Below, one piece after another: positions 33,983 through 42,062 of a stretch of DNA of 64,000 bases. Within the stretch, counting starts at the first letter, position 1; each line of letters opens with the position of its first letter. The translations under genes and the position numbers were made by a program. The DNA lies in contig NZ_MUHE01000030.1 of NCBI RefSeq assembly GCF_002217405.1, positions 1 to 64,000 on the forward strand, read 5' to 3'. The notes beneath the pieces were generated by a model. That model saw nothing but the letters and a program-made list of their open reading frames with translations, did not search any database and was not told the DNA's origin. Source of the stretch: Flavobacterium psychrophilum DSM 3660 = ATCC 49418 (lineage in GTDB: Bacteria > Bacteroidota > Bacteroidia > Flavobacteriales > Flavobacteriaceae).

Positions 33983-34662
33983 ATTACTGCCAACTGTTCT
34001 ATAGTTGCCACGTCTCGAATATTTCCATCGGCATTTGGGTTTTTATCACGCCATTGCTTGGCTGTAATTCCAAATAAAGCCACATTTAGCAAATCGGCTT
34101 CGTTAGCGTAAATGAAATTTATTTTAGATTTGTCGAGTGTTTCTGGGATTAAATTTGCCTTTATTGCATCGGTATGAATATGATAATTTACTTTGGCTAA
34201 AGTGCGCTGAAAATTCCAATCTAGTTTTAATCGGTCGTTTTCATCTTCTTTTAGACGTTGAAATTCTTTGATTAGATATAATTTGAATGACGGACTTAGC
34301 CAACTGCCAAATTCAAAAGCTATATCTTTATGTGCAAATGTTCCTCCGCCATAACGTCCAGCTTTTGATGTTATACCAATAGCATTCGTAGCTTCTATCC
34401 ATTTTCGAGGTGTAAGATTGAAACTATTCAAACCTGCTTGAATTTTAAAGGTTACGAATTCGTTACCTTTAAAAAGAGGATTATTTATTTCTTCCCAAAT
34501 TCCAATAAATTCTAAAGTATTTCTATTGCGCATCCAACTATATATCATAGTATCATCGCCAAATCCTTTAACCATATCTGTTAGCGATATGAAATCAGAA
34601 TTTTCTTTTTGAATTATTTTGATTTCTTTTCCTTGAACATTTATTGTTTTACTTTTTGCCAT
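33979..34662 (-). pseudogene. KilA-N domain protein, N-terminal 223 codons, interrupted by a cassette
   Basis: KilA-N is a DNA-binding domain of phage and accessory proteins. The piece begins MAKSKTINVQGKEIKIIQ and shows DFISLTDMVKGFG, the KilA-N core AGRYGGGTFAHKDIAFEFGSWLSPSFKLYLIKEFQ (in part), and the family C-terminal domain FIYANEADLLNVALFGITAKQW. After DVATIEQ the frame runs into the cassette, adds LAVI and stops at 33979. The remaining 49 codons lie at 32572-32721. The intact protein would be 272 residues, as expected for the family. The truncated 227-residue product may be inactive. Confidence 0.88.
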
Positions 34663-34698
34663 AAATTTGAAATCTAAATTAGTTAATCTTCATTCAAT

Positions 34699-34746
34699 AA
34701 TTTATATCAATCCAGCCCGTTTCAACAAAGCATCGGGTTTTGGTTC
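34699..34746 (-). repeat. M3 peptidase 3' end (direct repeat A)
   Basis: These last codons of the M3 peptidase gene (EPKPDALLKRAGLI and stop, plus the next two to three bases) recur at 32515-32562 with six mismatches. The two copies bracket the KilA-N module. Confidence 0.85.
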
Positions 34747-36729
34747 TTGTCCACGAAAGCGTTTGTACAATTCCATGGGCAATTCTGTGCCTCCTTTAGA
34801 AAGTACATTTTCTTTAAATTTTGTTGCCACTTCTTTATTAAAAATCCCTTTTTCTTGGAAAAATGCAAAGGCATCGGCATCGAGTACTTCTGCCCATTTG
34901 TAACTGTAATATCCAGAAGAATAGCCCCCAGCAAAAATATGTGAAAATGAAACACTCATGCAATTTTCGGCTACATCAGGATATAAAGTTGTGCCTTCAA
35001 AAGCTGCTTTTTCAAACGCTTTTACATGAGTAATTTCAGTTGGATTATTGCTGTGAAAAGCCATATCTAACAATCCGAAACTCAATTGGCGCAACGTTGC
35101 CATTCCTTCCTGAAAACTGGCGCTTTCTTTTATTTTTTGTACATATTCTTGCGGAATAATTTCTCCTGTTTCATAATGTTTGGCAAATAATGCCAGTGCT
35201 TCGGGCTCGTAACACCAGTTTTCCATGACCTGAGAAGGCAGTTCGACAAAATCCCAATATACCGATGTTCCTGATAAACTTGGGTAAACAGTATTTGCTA
35301 ACATGCCATGTAATCCGTGACCAAATTCGTGAAATAAAGTGGTTACTTCATTAAAAGTTAATAATGATGGTTTGCTATTTGTGGGCGGTGTAAAATTACA
35401 AACGTTTGAAATGTGTGGTCGTTCGTTTTTTGTGTCTTTTATATATTGCGATTTGAAACTAGTCATCCAAGCGCCATTTCGTTTTCCTTTTCTTGGAAAA
35501 AAATCGGCATAAAAAATGGCAATTAGTTCACCAAATTCATCTTTAACTTCATAAATAGACACTTCTTCATGGTATTTTTCGATATCAAAAACTTCTGTAA
35601 ATGTTAATCCGAATAATTTATTTGCAATGGTAAAAGCACCATTTAAAACGTTTTCTAGCTGAAAATAGGGTTTTAGTTTTTCGTCATCTAAATTGAATAA
35701 TTTTTGTTTCAATTTTTCTGAATAATAAGAACTGTCCCATTTTTCTAGTTGTTCGATCCCGTCTAGTGTTTTGGCGAAAGCGGTTAATTCTGCAAATTCA
35801 CGTTCGGCTGCTGGTTTTGCTTTAATTAATAAATCATTCAGAAAAGATTTTACCGTTTCTGGATTTTGAGCCATTCGTTCTTCGAGAACAAAGTGCGAAT
35901 GGGTTTTGTATCCTAATAAATTAGCTCTTTCGAAACGCAATTTTGCAATTTTAAGCGTAATTTCCTGATTGTCGAATTCATTATTTTGGAAAGCTTTTTT
36001 TCCTGCTGCGATAGTAATTGCTTTTCGAAGTTCACGATTTTCAGCATAAGTTACAAAGGGCAAATAACTTGGCATGTCTAAAGTAAAAATATAACCTTCC
36101 AAATTTTTAGCTTTTGCCAATGCTTTAGCAGCTTCAATAGTTCCTTCTGGCAAACCTTTTAGGTCAGATTCGTTGGTAATATGCAATTGATAGTTATTGG
36201 TTTCTGCCAAAACATTTTCGCTATAAGTTAGTTTTAGTTTTGCGAGTTCAGCATCAATTTCTCGAAGTTTAGATTTTTTTTCTTCCGATAATAAAGCGCC
36301 ATTTCTAGAAAAACTTTTGAATTTTTTGTCGAGTAAAGTCGCTTGTTCTGTAGATAAATTTAAACTGTCTTTTTGCTCGTAAACGGATTTAATTTTTTTA
36401 AATAAATCTTCGTTTAAAGTGATATCGTTGCTGAATTCTGTTAATAATGGTGTAACTTCCTGAGCGATTTTTTGCATCTCGTCACTCGTTTCTGCCGAAT
36501 TGAGATTGAAGAAAATAGACGATAATCTATCTAAAGCATTTCCTGAAAAATCTAATGCTTCGATGGTGTTTTCGAAAGTTGGGTTTTCTGGATTGTTTAT
36601 TATGGTGTTTATTTCTGCTTTTGCGGTGGCTATGTTTTTGATAAATGCGGGCTTGTAATCTTCTAGTTTTATTTGAGAAAAGGGCGCTGTATCGTGTTTT
36701 GTGTCGAATTTTTGAGTGAGTATTTTCAT
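34702..36729 (-). CDS. M3 family oligopeptidase (Dcp/OpdA-like)
   Basis: Thimet-type zinc metallopeptidase degrading oligopeptides, cytoplasmic or periplasmic. The zinc motif HEFGHGLHG sits in TTLFHEFGHGLHGMLAN, with the downstream Glu in the SGTSVYWDFVELPSQVMENW block. Start at 36729 (MKILTQKFDTKHDTAPFSQIKLEDY) avoids a non-conserved six-residue extension and gives 675 residues, standard for the family. There is no signal peptide. Its final 15 codons appear to have been supplied by the inserted KilA-N module, because a second diverged copy of them lies at 32515. Confidence 0.93.
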   Translation of the reverse strand: MKILTQKFDTKHDTAPFSQIKLEDYKPAFIKNIATAKAEINTIINNPENPTFENTIEALDFSGNALDRLSSIFFNLNSAETSDEMQKIAQEVTPLLTEFSNDITLNEDLFKKIKSVYEQKDSLNLSTEQATLLDKKFKSFSRNGALLSEEKKSKLREIDAELAKLKLTYSENVLAETNNYQLHITNESDLKGLPEGTIEAAKALAKAKNLEGYIFTLDMPSYLPFVTYAENRELRKAITIAAGKKAFQNNEFDNQEITLKIAKLRFERANLLGYKTHSHFVLEERMAQNPETVKSFLNDLLIKAKPAAEREFAELTAFAKTLDGIEQLEKWDSSYYSEKLKQKLFNLDDEKLKPYFQLENVLNGAFTIANKLFGLTFTEVFDIEKYHEEVSIYEVKDEFGELIAIFYADFFPRKGKRNGAWMTSFKSQYIKDTKNERPHISNVCNFTPPTNSKPSLLTFNEVTTLFHEFGHGLHGMLANTVYPSLSGTSVYWDFVELPSQVMENWCYEPEALALFAKHYETGEIIPQEYVQKIKESASFQEGMATLRQLSFGLLDMAFHSNNPTEITHVKAFEKAAFEGTTLYPDVAENCMSVSFSHIFAGGYSSGYYSYKWAEVLDADAFAFFQEKGIFNKEVATKFKENVLSKGGTELPMELYKRFRGQEPKPDALLKRAGLI

Positions 36730-36735
36730 TTGCTG

Positions 36736-36863
36736 GCAAAGGCGCAAAGGCGCAAAGTTTATGTTAATTTAAGTTTCGGTTTTTAGCCCTGATAGCAGTG
36801 GAAATCCTTTTCTTTTTTCCTTTAAAAAAGAAAAGATTGCAACGAATAGCAGGAATAGCTTCT
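36736..36863 (+). repeat. Short tandem repeat plus copy 1 of a dispersed intergenic repeat
   Basis: GGCAAAGGCGCAAAGGCGCAAAG (36736-36758 region) is a short tandem run. From 36785 follows AGCCCTGATAGCAGTGGAAA, then a T-rich/A-rich hairpin (CTTTTTT/AAAAAAG) and AAAGATTGCAACGAATAGCA with GGAATAGC. Three further diverged copies are at 41815, 53081 and 60480. Confidence 0.65.
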
Positions 36864-36872
36864 AAAAAAAAA

Positions 36873-37355
36873 TTACTTTTTTAAATTTTCCGAAGATTTA
36901 TTTACTGCTTCTTTTAGACTTTCTTTGTAGGAAATGATTTTGTCTAAAACTGATTTGTTAGCAGATCCTATGATTTGTGCAGCTAGAATTCCTGCGTTTT
37001 TTGCGCCATTTAAGGCTACGGTTGCTACGGGAACACCGCCTGGCATTTGAAGTATTGATAAAACGGAATCCCAACCATCGATAGAATTGCTGGATTTTAC
37101 GGGTACGCCAATGATGGGTAATGGCGACATAGCGGCTACCATTCCTGGCAAATGCGCTGCGCCACCAGCTCCTGCGATAATGACAGATATGCCACGAGTA
37201 TGTGCGTTTTTGCTAAAATCGAATAGTTTTTCTGGTGTTCTGTGTGCTGATACAATATCGACTTCGGTTTCTATATCGAACGATTTTAAGATGTCTATGG
37301 CTTCTTGCATTATGGGCATATCTGATATGCTTCCCATGATTATGGCTACTTTCAT
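36873..37355 (-). CDS. purE: 5-(carboxyamino)imidazole ribonucleotide mutase
   Basis: Purine biosynthesis enzyme that isomerises N5-CAIR to CAIR. Class I PurE features: MGSISDMPIMQEA at the N-terminus, VSAHRTPEKLF, and GAGGAAHLPGMVAA with conserved His and Gly loop. 160 residues is standard. It follows purK by 33 nt and both are surely one operon. The spacer contains a duplicated AATTGATAATT. Confidence 0.96.
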   Translation of the reverse strand: MKVAIIMGSISDMPIMQEAIDILKSFDIETEVDIVSAHRTPEKLFDFSKNAHTRGISVIIAGAGGAAHLPGMVAAMSPLPIIGVPVKSSNSIDGWDSVLSILQMPGGVPVATVALNGAKNAGILAAQIIGSANKSVLDKIISYKESLKEAVNKSSENLKK

Positions 37356-37388
37356 ATTAATTGATAATTAACAATTGATAATTAATAA

Positions 37389-38546
37389 TTACGCGATGAC
37401 GCGAATACTGTTTTTTACTTCTTCTGCAATTTTTCTGGCTTCGGTCATGTTTTCATTTACAATGGTAACGTGTCCCATTTTTCTGAAAGGACGGGTTTCT
37501 CTTTTTCCGTAAATATGTGGTGTTACCCCGTTTATGGCTAATATTTTTTCGATATTTTCGTAAATTACATCGCCAGAAAACCCTTCGGCACCAACTAGGT
37601 TAACCATGATTCCTGCCACTTTACTATTGGTATTTCCTAAGGGTAAGTCGAGAATTGCTCGGATATGATTCTCGAATTGCGAGGTATAACTAGCTTCTAT
37701 GGTGTGGTGTCCTGAGTTGTGCGGGCGAGGAGCTACCTCGTTTACTAGAATCTCATCGTTTTGGGTTTGAAACATTTCGACCGCTAATAAGCCCACGTGA
37801 TTGAATTTTTCAGAAACATTTAACGCTATTTTTTTAGCTTTTTGGGCAACTTTATCCTCAATTCTTGCGGGACAAATTACATATTCTACCTGATTAGCTT
37901 CTGGGTGAAATTCCATTTCTACAACGGGATAGGTTTTTACTTCGCCTGAAGGATTTCGAACTACAATTACTGCTAATTCGTTTTTGAAGGCAACCATTTT
38001 TTCGGCAATGCACTCTACGTTTGGTAGGTTTTCTAAATCTTCGATTGCTCGAACTACTTTTACGCCATTTCCGTCGTAACCAAATTGGGTGCATTTCCAG
38101 ACGAAAGGAATTTTGATTGAGGAATTTTGATTGAGGATTGCTGATTTTAAATTTTGTACGTCAGCATATTTTTCGAAAGGAGCCGTTGGAATATTATTTT
38201 GAGCATAAAACTCTTTCTGAATTCCTTTATTCTGAATTAGTTTTAAAGTCTTTGGTGACGGATAAATTTTTAACCCTTCGTTTTCTAATTTTTCTAAAGC
38301 TTCGAGATTAACGAGTTCTATTTCGAAAGTTAAAACATCGACAAGTTTTCCGAAGTTATAAACGGTATCAAAATCCATCAAACTTCCTTGAAAAAAATGG
38401 TTACATGCTATTTTGCATGGCGCTTCATCGCTTGGGTCAAGTATATAGGTTTGAATGTCGAATTTTCGGGTGTCAAATAACATCATTTTGCCAAGTTGAC
38501 CACCACCGAGAATTCCTAATTTGAAATTTGACGAGAAATAATTCAT
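37389..38546 (-). CDS. purK: 5-(carboxyamino)imidazole ribonucleotide synthase
   Basis: ATP-grasp enzyme forming N5-CAIR from AIR, ATP and bicarbonate, working directly before PurE. N-terminal LGILGGGQLGKMM, the ATP-grasp blocks VWKCTQFGYDGNGVK and CIAEKMVAFKNELAVIVVR, and EVAPRPHNSGHHTIEA with metal-binding residues are clear. 385 residues is typical. Confidence 0.95.
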   Translation of the reverse strand: MNYFSSNFKLGILGGGQLGKMMLFDTRKFDIQTYILDPSDEAPCKIACNHFFQGSLMDFDTVYNFGKLVDVLTFEIELVNLEALEKLENEGLKIYPSPKTLKLIQNKGIQKEFYAQNNIPTAPFEKYADVQNLKSAILNQNSSIKIPFVWKCTQFGYDGNGVKVVRAIEDLENLPNVECIAEKMVAFKNELAVIVVRNPSGEVKTYPVVEMEFHPEANQVEYVICPARIEDKVAQKAKKIALNVSEKFNHVGLLAVEMFQTQNDEILVNEVAPRPHNSGHHTIEASYTSQFENHIRAILDLPLGNTNSKVAGIMVNLVGAEGFSGDVIYENIEKILAINGVTPHIYGKRETRPFRKMGHVTIVNENMTEARKIAEEVKNSIRVIA

Positions 38547-38600
38547 TGTGTTGTTGTTTGTTCTAGCAAAGATACTTTATAATGATTGAATAGGGAAATG

Positions 38601-39131
38601 CTATTTTATTTTCTTTAAAATTTCTCTTGTAACGGCTTTGTATGCCGCCGAATGTTTTAGGTAGTCCTTGGCGAGGATTTGTTTTAATTCGGGATAAATC
38701 CAGTTGTTTTTTCGTCCAAATTCATATAAAGCCCTTATAGAATATGCTTTTGTGGCTACTTTTCCGTTGTCTAGAATAAGCCAATCGAAACAATTTGTCA
38801 CGATTTTGCCTTCTTGTTCTTCGGTTAATATCATGTGTTTAGCAAGGAACATACATATTTTAGAAACAGGACGAATGGCACTTTCGTTTTTAAAATTTGA
38901 AATCGTACTGCAAAAAATATCTAAATGTGGCGTTAATAAATGCAGTTGTTTTTCTAATACTAATTCTAGAACCCAACAGGATTTGTAGTGGTTTTTGTTG
39001 TTTATGTTAAAAGCCAATTCTAATAAATCTAGAAACAACTCTGGATTATCTAAAATATAGCGCGCATTGTCTTCTCGACTTTTTCTGTGCGCAGTGCTGT
39101 TTTCTATTCTTGTAAGTAAATCAAAATTCAT
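38601..39131 (-). CDS. Conserved helical hypothetical protein
   Basis: 176 residues, almost entirely helical, with no signal or membrane segment: HRKSREDNARYILDNPELFLDLLELAF, SCWVLELVLEKQLHLLTPHLDIF, TKAYSIRALYEFGRKNNWIYPELKQIL. The alternating helices suggest a HEAT/ARM-like repeat fold. Homologues in flavobacteria are sometimes labelled adenylosuccinate lyase because of location, but none of that enzyme's motifs are present, so that label is not used. It lies 54 nt upstream of purK on the same strand. Confidence 0.65.
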   Translation of the reverse strand: MNFDLLTRIENSTAHRKSREDNARYILDNPELFLDLLELAFNINNKNHYKSCWVLELVLEKQLHLLTPHLDIFCSTISNFKNESAIRPVSKICMFLAKHMILTEEQEGKIVTNCFDWLILDNGKVATKAYSIRALYEFGRKNNWIYPELKQILAKDYLKHSAAYKAVTREILKKIK

Positions 39132-39174
39132 GCTTCAAAAATAAATAAAAACTTCTAACTCAATACTAATTTGT

Positions 39175-39182
39175 TATCTTTG
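39175..39182 (+). promoter_or_regulatory. -7 promoter box of hpt
   Basis: TATCTTTG fits TAnnTTTG, 22 nt before the hpt ATG at 39205. A TTC lies 19 nt upstream in the -33 position instead of the usual TTG. Confidence 0.45.
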
Positions 39183-39204
39183 CGAATTATTCTATAAGCG
39201 AAGT

Positions 39205-39738
39205 ATGGAAATTAAATTACACGACAAATATTTTGTGCCTTTTATATCGGCACAAGAAATAAATTTTGCAATTGCAACGATGGCAACTCAGGTTGAAGCT
39301 GACTTTGCTCACGAGATTCCTATTTTTATAGGAATTCTTAACGGATCATTTATGGTTGTTTCAGATTTTATGAAACATTACAAATCGCCTTGCGAAGTAA
39401 GTTTTATAAAAATGGCTTCTTACGATGGTATGCAATCTACAAGCGAAGTAAAACAGCTTATAGGGATTAATCAGGATTTAACAGGAAGAACAGTTGTTCT
39501 TATTGAAGATATTGTAGATACAGGGAATACAGTCGAAGAATTGAAAAATTTATTCGAAAATCAAGGCGTAAAAAACCTTAAAATTGCCACACTATTTTTT
39601 AAGCCAGAAGCTTATAAAAAAGATATCAAACTAGATTATATAGGAATAAGAATACCAGACAAATTTATAGTTGGTTTTGGTTTAGATTACGATGGTTTAG
39701 GCAGAAATTTGCCAGAAGTTTATCAGCTTAGAGATTAA
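39205..39738 (+). CDS. hpt: Hypoxanthine phosphoribosyltransferase
   Basis: Purine salvage enzyme converting hypoxanthine or guanine and PRPP to nucleotides. The PRPP motif VVLIEDIVDTGNTVEEL (near residues 95-112) is canonical, followed by the FKPEAYKKDIKLDYIGIRIPDKFIVGFGLDY nucleobase region (described in part). 177 residues is typical. adk follows after 104 nt. Confidence 0.94.
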   Translation: MEIKLHDKYFVPFISAQEINFAIATMATQVEADFAHEIPIFIGILNGSFMVVSDFMKHYKSPCEVSFIKMASYDGMQSTSEVKQLIGINQDLTGRTVVLIEDIVDTGNTVEELKNLFENQGVKNLKIATLFFKPEAYKKDIKLDYIGIRIPDKFIVGFGLDYDGLGRNLPEVYQLRD

Positions 39739-39798
39739 ATAATTGCAGTATTAAAAGATTAGAAAATTAGAAATAAACATTTAAACTTAAAGACTTCA

Positions 39799-39830
39799 AA
39801 ATCTTTAAATCTTTAAATCTTTAAATCTTT
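39799..39830 (+). repeat. Four tandem copies of AAATCTTT just upstream of adk
   Basis: Positions 39799-39830 are four perfect 8-bp units, ending 12 nt before the adk ATG. Such a tract could change in copy number by slippage and alter promoter or RBS spacing. Confidence 0.85.
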
Positions 39831-39842
39831 AAATTTAAAAAA

Positions 39843-40415
39843 ATGATTAACATAGTTCTTTTCGGGAAACCGGGCGCAGGAAAAGGTACACAAGCAGAAT
39901 TTTTGAAAGAAAAATACAATCTAACACACCTTTCTACAGGTGATATTTTTAGATTTAACATAAAAAACGAAACTGAATTAGGTAAATTAGCAAAAACCTT
40001 TATGGACAAAGGCGATTTAGTTCCAGATGCAGTAACCATCAAAATGTTAGAATCTGAAGTAGATAAAAACCAGCATTCGAAAGGGTTTTTGTTCGACGGA
40101 TTTCCTAGAACTTTAGCACAAGCAGCGGCGTTAGATACTTTTTTGGCTTCAAAAGACCAAGAAATTACCGCAACAATTGCACTAGAAGCAGATGACGAAA
40201 TATTAGTACAACGTTTGCTAGAAAGAGGAAAAACATCAGGAAGAGTAGACGATCAGGACGAAGAAAAAATAAGAAACCGTTACCAAGAATACAACGAAAA
40301 AACAGCTCCTTTAATGAGTTATTATAAAAACAACAAAAAGTTTCATGCTGTAAATGGGATCGGGACAATTCAAGAAATTACCAAACGACTTAGCGAAGTT
40401 ATTAATAATTTGTAA
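39843..40415 (+). CDS. adk: Adenylate kinase
   Basis: Interconverts ATP+AMP and 2 ADP. P-loop GKPGAGKGTQ (residues 7-16), AMP-binding THLSTGDIFR and FLFDGFPRTLAQA, and the short LID with RLLERGKTSGRVDDQDEEKIRNR are all visible. 190 residues, the short-LID form without zinc cysteines. The octamer array immediately upstream is notable. Confidence 0.95.
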   Translation: MINIVLFGKPGAGKGTQAEFLKEKYNLTHLSTGDIFRFNIKNETELGKLAKTFMDKGDLVPDAVTIKMLESEVDKNQHSKGFLFDGFPRTLAQAAALDTFLASKDQEITATIALEADDEILVQRLLERGKTSGRVDDQDEEKIRNRYQEYNEKTAPLMSYYKNNKKFHAVNGIGTIQEITKRLSEVINNL

Positions 40416-40486
40416 CTTAGCAAACAACAAAAGGATTTCGTTATCCCCAAGTAAGATGAATTAACGAATAACCAAATCAACAAAAA

Positions 40487-41767
40487 GTGGAAATACTCAT
40501 CATTTTCTTTTTAATTCTTTTAAACGGAGTGTTCTCAATGTCAGAAATAGCATTGATATCAGCTCGTAAAAACCGGCTAGAATCGGCGGCAAAAAAAGGA
40601 AATACCAGTGCAAAAACAGCTTTAGATTTAGCCAATTCGCCAAACAAATTTCTATCGACAGTACAAATAGGGATAACCCTCATAGGCATACTTACTGGTA
40701 TATATTCAGGAGACAAAATAACAACAGACGTCAGATTATTTCTAGAAAAATTTACCGTTTTGCAGCCCTATTCCCATAACCTATCAGTAGGAATTGTAGT
40801 AGTTATACTAACATTTTTCTCCTTAGTATTAGGCGAATTATTACCCAAAAGAATAGGACTCAATCATCCAGAAGCCATTGCAAAAGCAGTCGCAGTCCCT
40901 ATGAAAGTCATTTCGGTAATAACCGCACCATTTATTTGGTTGCTAACCACCACCACCGATTTTATTTTAGACATTCTAAAAATAAAACCAACAGCCGATG
41001 GTAAAGTAACCGAAGAAGAAATAAAAGCCATCATCAAAGAAGGAACCGAAGGCGGCGAAGTACAAGAAATAGAACAAGACATCGTAGAACGTGTTTTTCA
41101 TATTGGCGACAGAAAAGTAAACTCACTAATGACACACAGAAATTCGTTAGTTTACCTATCCATAGAAGACGACGACATAAAATCACTAAAATCAAAAATG
41201 CTCAACGAACTACATTCAGTCTATCCAGTTTGTGAAGACAACCTCGATGAGGTAGTAGGAATCGTATTTCTAAAAGACCTGTTTGCCAGTTTCGAAAAAG
41301 GAAATTTCGATTTAAGAGCCATCACAAAAGAACCAGTCTATTTTATCGAACACACATCAGCATACAAAGCCTTAGAAATATTCAAAAAATCTAAAGTACA
41401 TTATGCCCTAGTAACAGACGAGCACGGAATGATACAAGGAATAATAACCCTAAACGACATTCTAGAAGCACTTGTAGGCGATGCAGCAGATTTTTACGAA
41501 GAAGAATTTCAACTCAACGCCCGCGAAGACGGCACATGGCTCGTAGACGGACACTATTCGCTACACGATTTCCTAACCTATTTCGACATGGACGACCTCA
41601 TAAACGACTACGACGTAACAACCGTTAGTGGGTTAATAATGACCGAGTTATCCTACATTCCAAAAGTAGGAGAAAAACTCATCTGGAACAAAATGCAGCT
41701 CGAAGTAATAGATATGGACGGCAGAAAAATAGACAAAATTTTAGTCAGTTCAATCAAAGAAAAATAA
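40487..41767 (+). CDS. CNNM/CorC-type transporter-like protein with CBS domains (hemolysin family)
   Basis: Membrane protein with N-terminal DUF21 (three to four hydrophobic segments in residues 1-150), tandem CBS domains (about 205-330, including FLKDLFASFEKGNFD and ALVTDEHGMIQGIITLNDILEAL), and a C-terminal CorC/HlyC domain from WLVDGHYSLHDFLTYF. Such proteins are linked to magnesium or cobalt efflux. No ATG precedes the conserved DUF21 start, so GTG at 40487 is used; the ATG at 40538 would cut the first membrane helix. Confidence 0.88.
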   Translation: MEILIIFFLILLNGVFSMSEIALISARKNRLESAAKKGNTSAKTALDLANSPNKFLSTVQIGITLIGILTGIYSGDKITTDVRLFLEKFTVLQPYSHNLSVGIVVVILTFFSLVLGELLPKRIGLNHPEAIAKAVAVPMKVISVITAPFIWLLTTTTDFILDILKIKPTADGKVTEEEIKAIIKEGTEGGEVQEIEQDIVERVFHIGDRKVNSLMTHRNSLVYLSIEDDDIKSLKSKMLNELHSVYPVCEDNLDEVVGIVFLKDLFASFEKGNFDLRAITKEPVYFIEHTSAYKALEIFKKSKVHYALVTDEHGMIQGIITLNDILEALVGDAADFYEEEFQLNAREDGTWLVDGHYSLHDFLTYFDMDDLINDYDVTTVSGLIMTELSYIPKVGEKLIWNKMQLEVIDMDGRKIDKILVSSIKEK

Positions 41768-42062
41768 AACAACACTAACCATCAAGAACGAATAGTTCCG
41801 GCATTTTCAGCAAACCATATTCCCGTTTTGCACTTCAATCTTTGCTTTTCTAAAGAAAAAAAGCAAAGGATTTCCGCTACAACCGGGGTTAAAAAGCCAA
41901 TTATTCGCATACTTGAAAAAAAAATAATTTTAAAAAGGATTCTCACTACCACATGAAAATCTAAAATAAAAAAGACAGAAAATTTGAAAATAAAAGAACA
42001 ACTGCCAATAGCAGTCACATATTTTTCAAAATTTAAATAATAATTAAGAAAGAGAAAGAGTA
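41768..42062. other. Intergenic region with a dispersed repeat copy
   Basis: 295 nt, without a convincing gene. It contains repeat copy 2 (41815-41890, minus orientation) and an A-rich leader before obgE. Confidence 0.55.
41815..41890 (-). repeat. Copy 2 of the dispersed intergenic repeat
   Basis: On the minus strand AACCCCGGTTGTAGCGGAAA is followed by TCCTTTGCTTTTTTTCTTT, a hairpin with AGAAAAGCAAAGATTG, and GGGAATATGG. It aligns with copy 1 at 36785 across its length. Confidence 0.7.

Larger units (their letters stand above)
32722..33993. mobile_element. 1272-bp integron-like cassette with a Panacea-type gene pair
   Basis: Borders are set by the interrupted host gene: removing 32722-33993 turns the minus strand into GAA CAG TTA GTG GTT TTG (EQLVVL), an intact KilA-N frame. 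Both borders read G^TT on the minus strand, the cleavage point of integron recombination; GTT is shared, so the cut is ambiguous by up to 3 nt. The two cargo genes fill the cassette, and the second stops 11 nt before its end. Relative to classical cassettes the cargo runs opposite to the attC orientation. Confidence 0.8.
32563..34698 (-). mobile_element. KilA-N module inserted at the 3' end of the M3 peptidase gene, itself interrupted
   Basis: The stretch lies between two 48-bp direct repeats and holds the KilA-N gene in two pieces plus the 1272-bp Panacea cassette. Without the cassette the unit would span about 912 bp, almost all KilA-N coding sequence. Insertion at a gene's 3' end with a substitute end is the usual outcome for integrative elements, but no recombinase is visible. 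Confidence 0.5.

Noticed and set aside
32722..33993. Interpretation of the Panacea segment as an ordinary insertion sequence with a 3-bp target duplication (GTT)
   Set aside because: No terminal inverted repeats at the borders and no transposase; the palindrome completes only on circularisation, which favours site-specific recombination.
38601..39131. Annotation of the helical protein as adenylosuccinate lyase
   Set aside because: 176 residues and none of the lyase signature motifs; only its location near pur genes suggests it.
39799..39830. Octamer array considered as a CRISPR-like or iteron array
   Set aside because: No spacers and units of only 8 bp; a simple tandem repeat.
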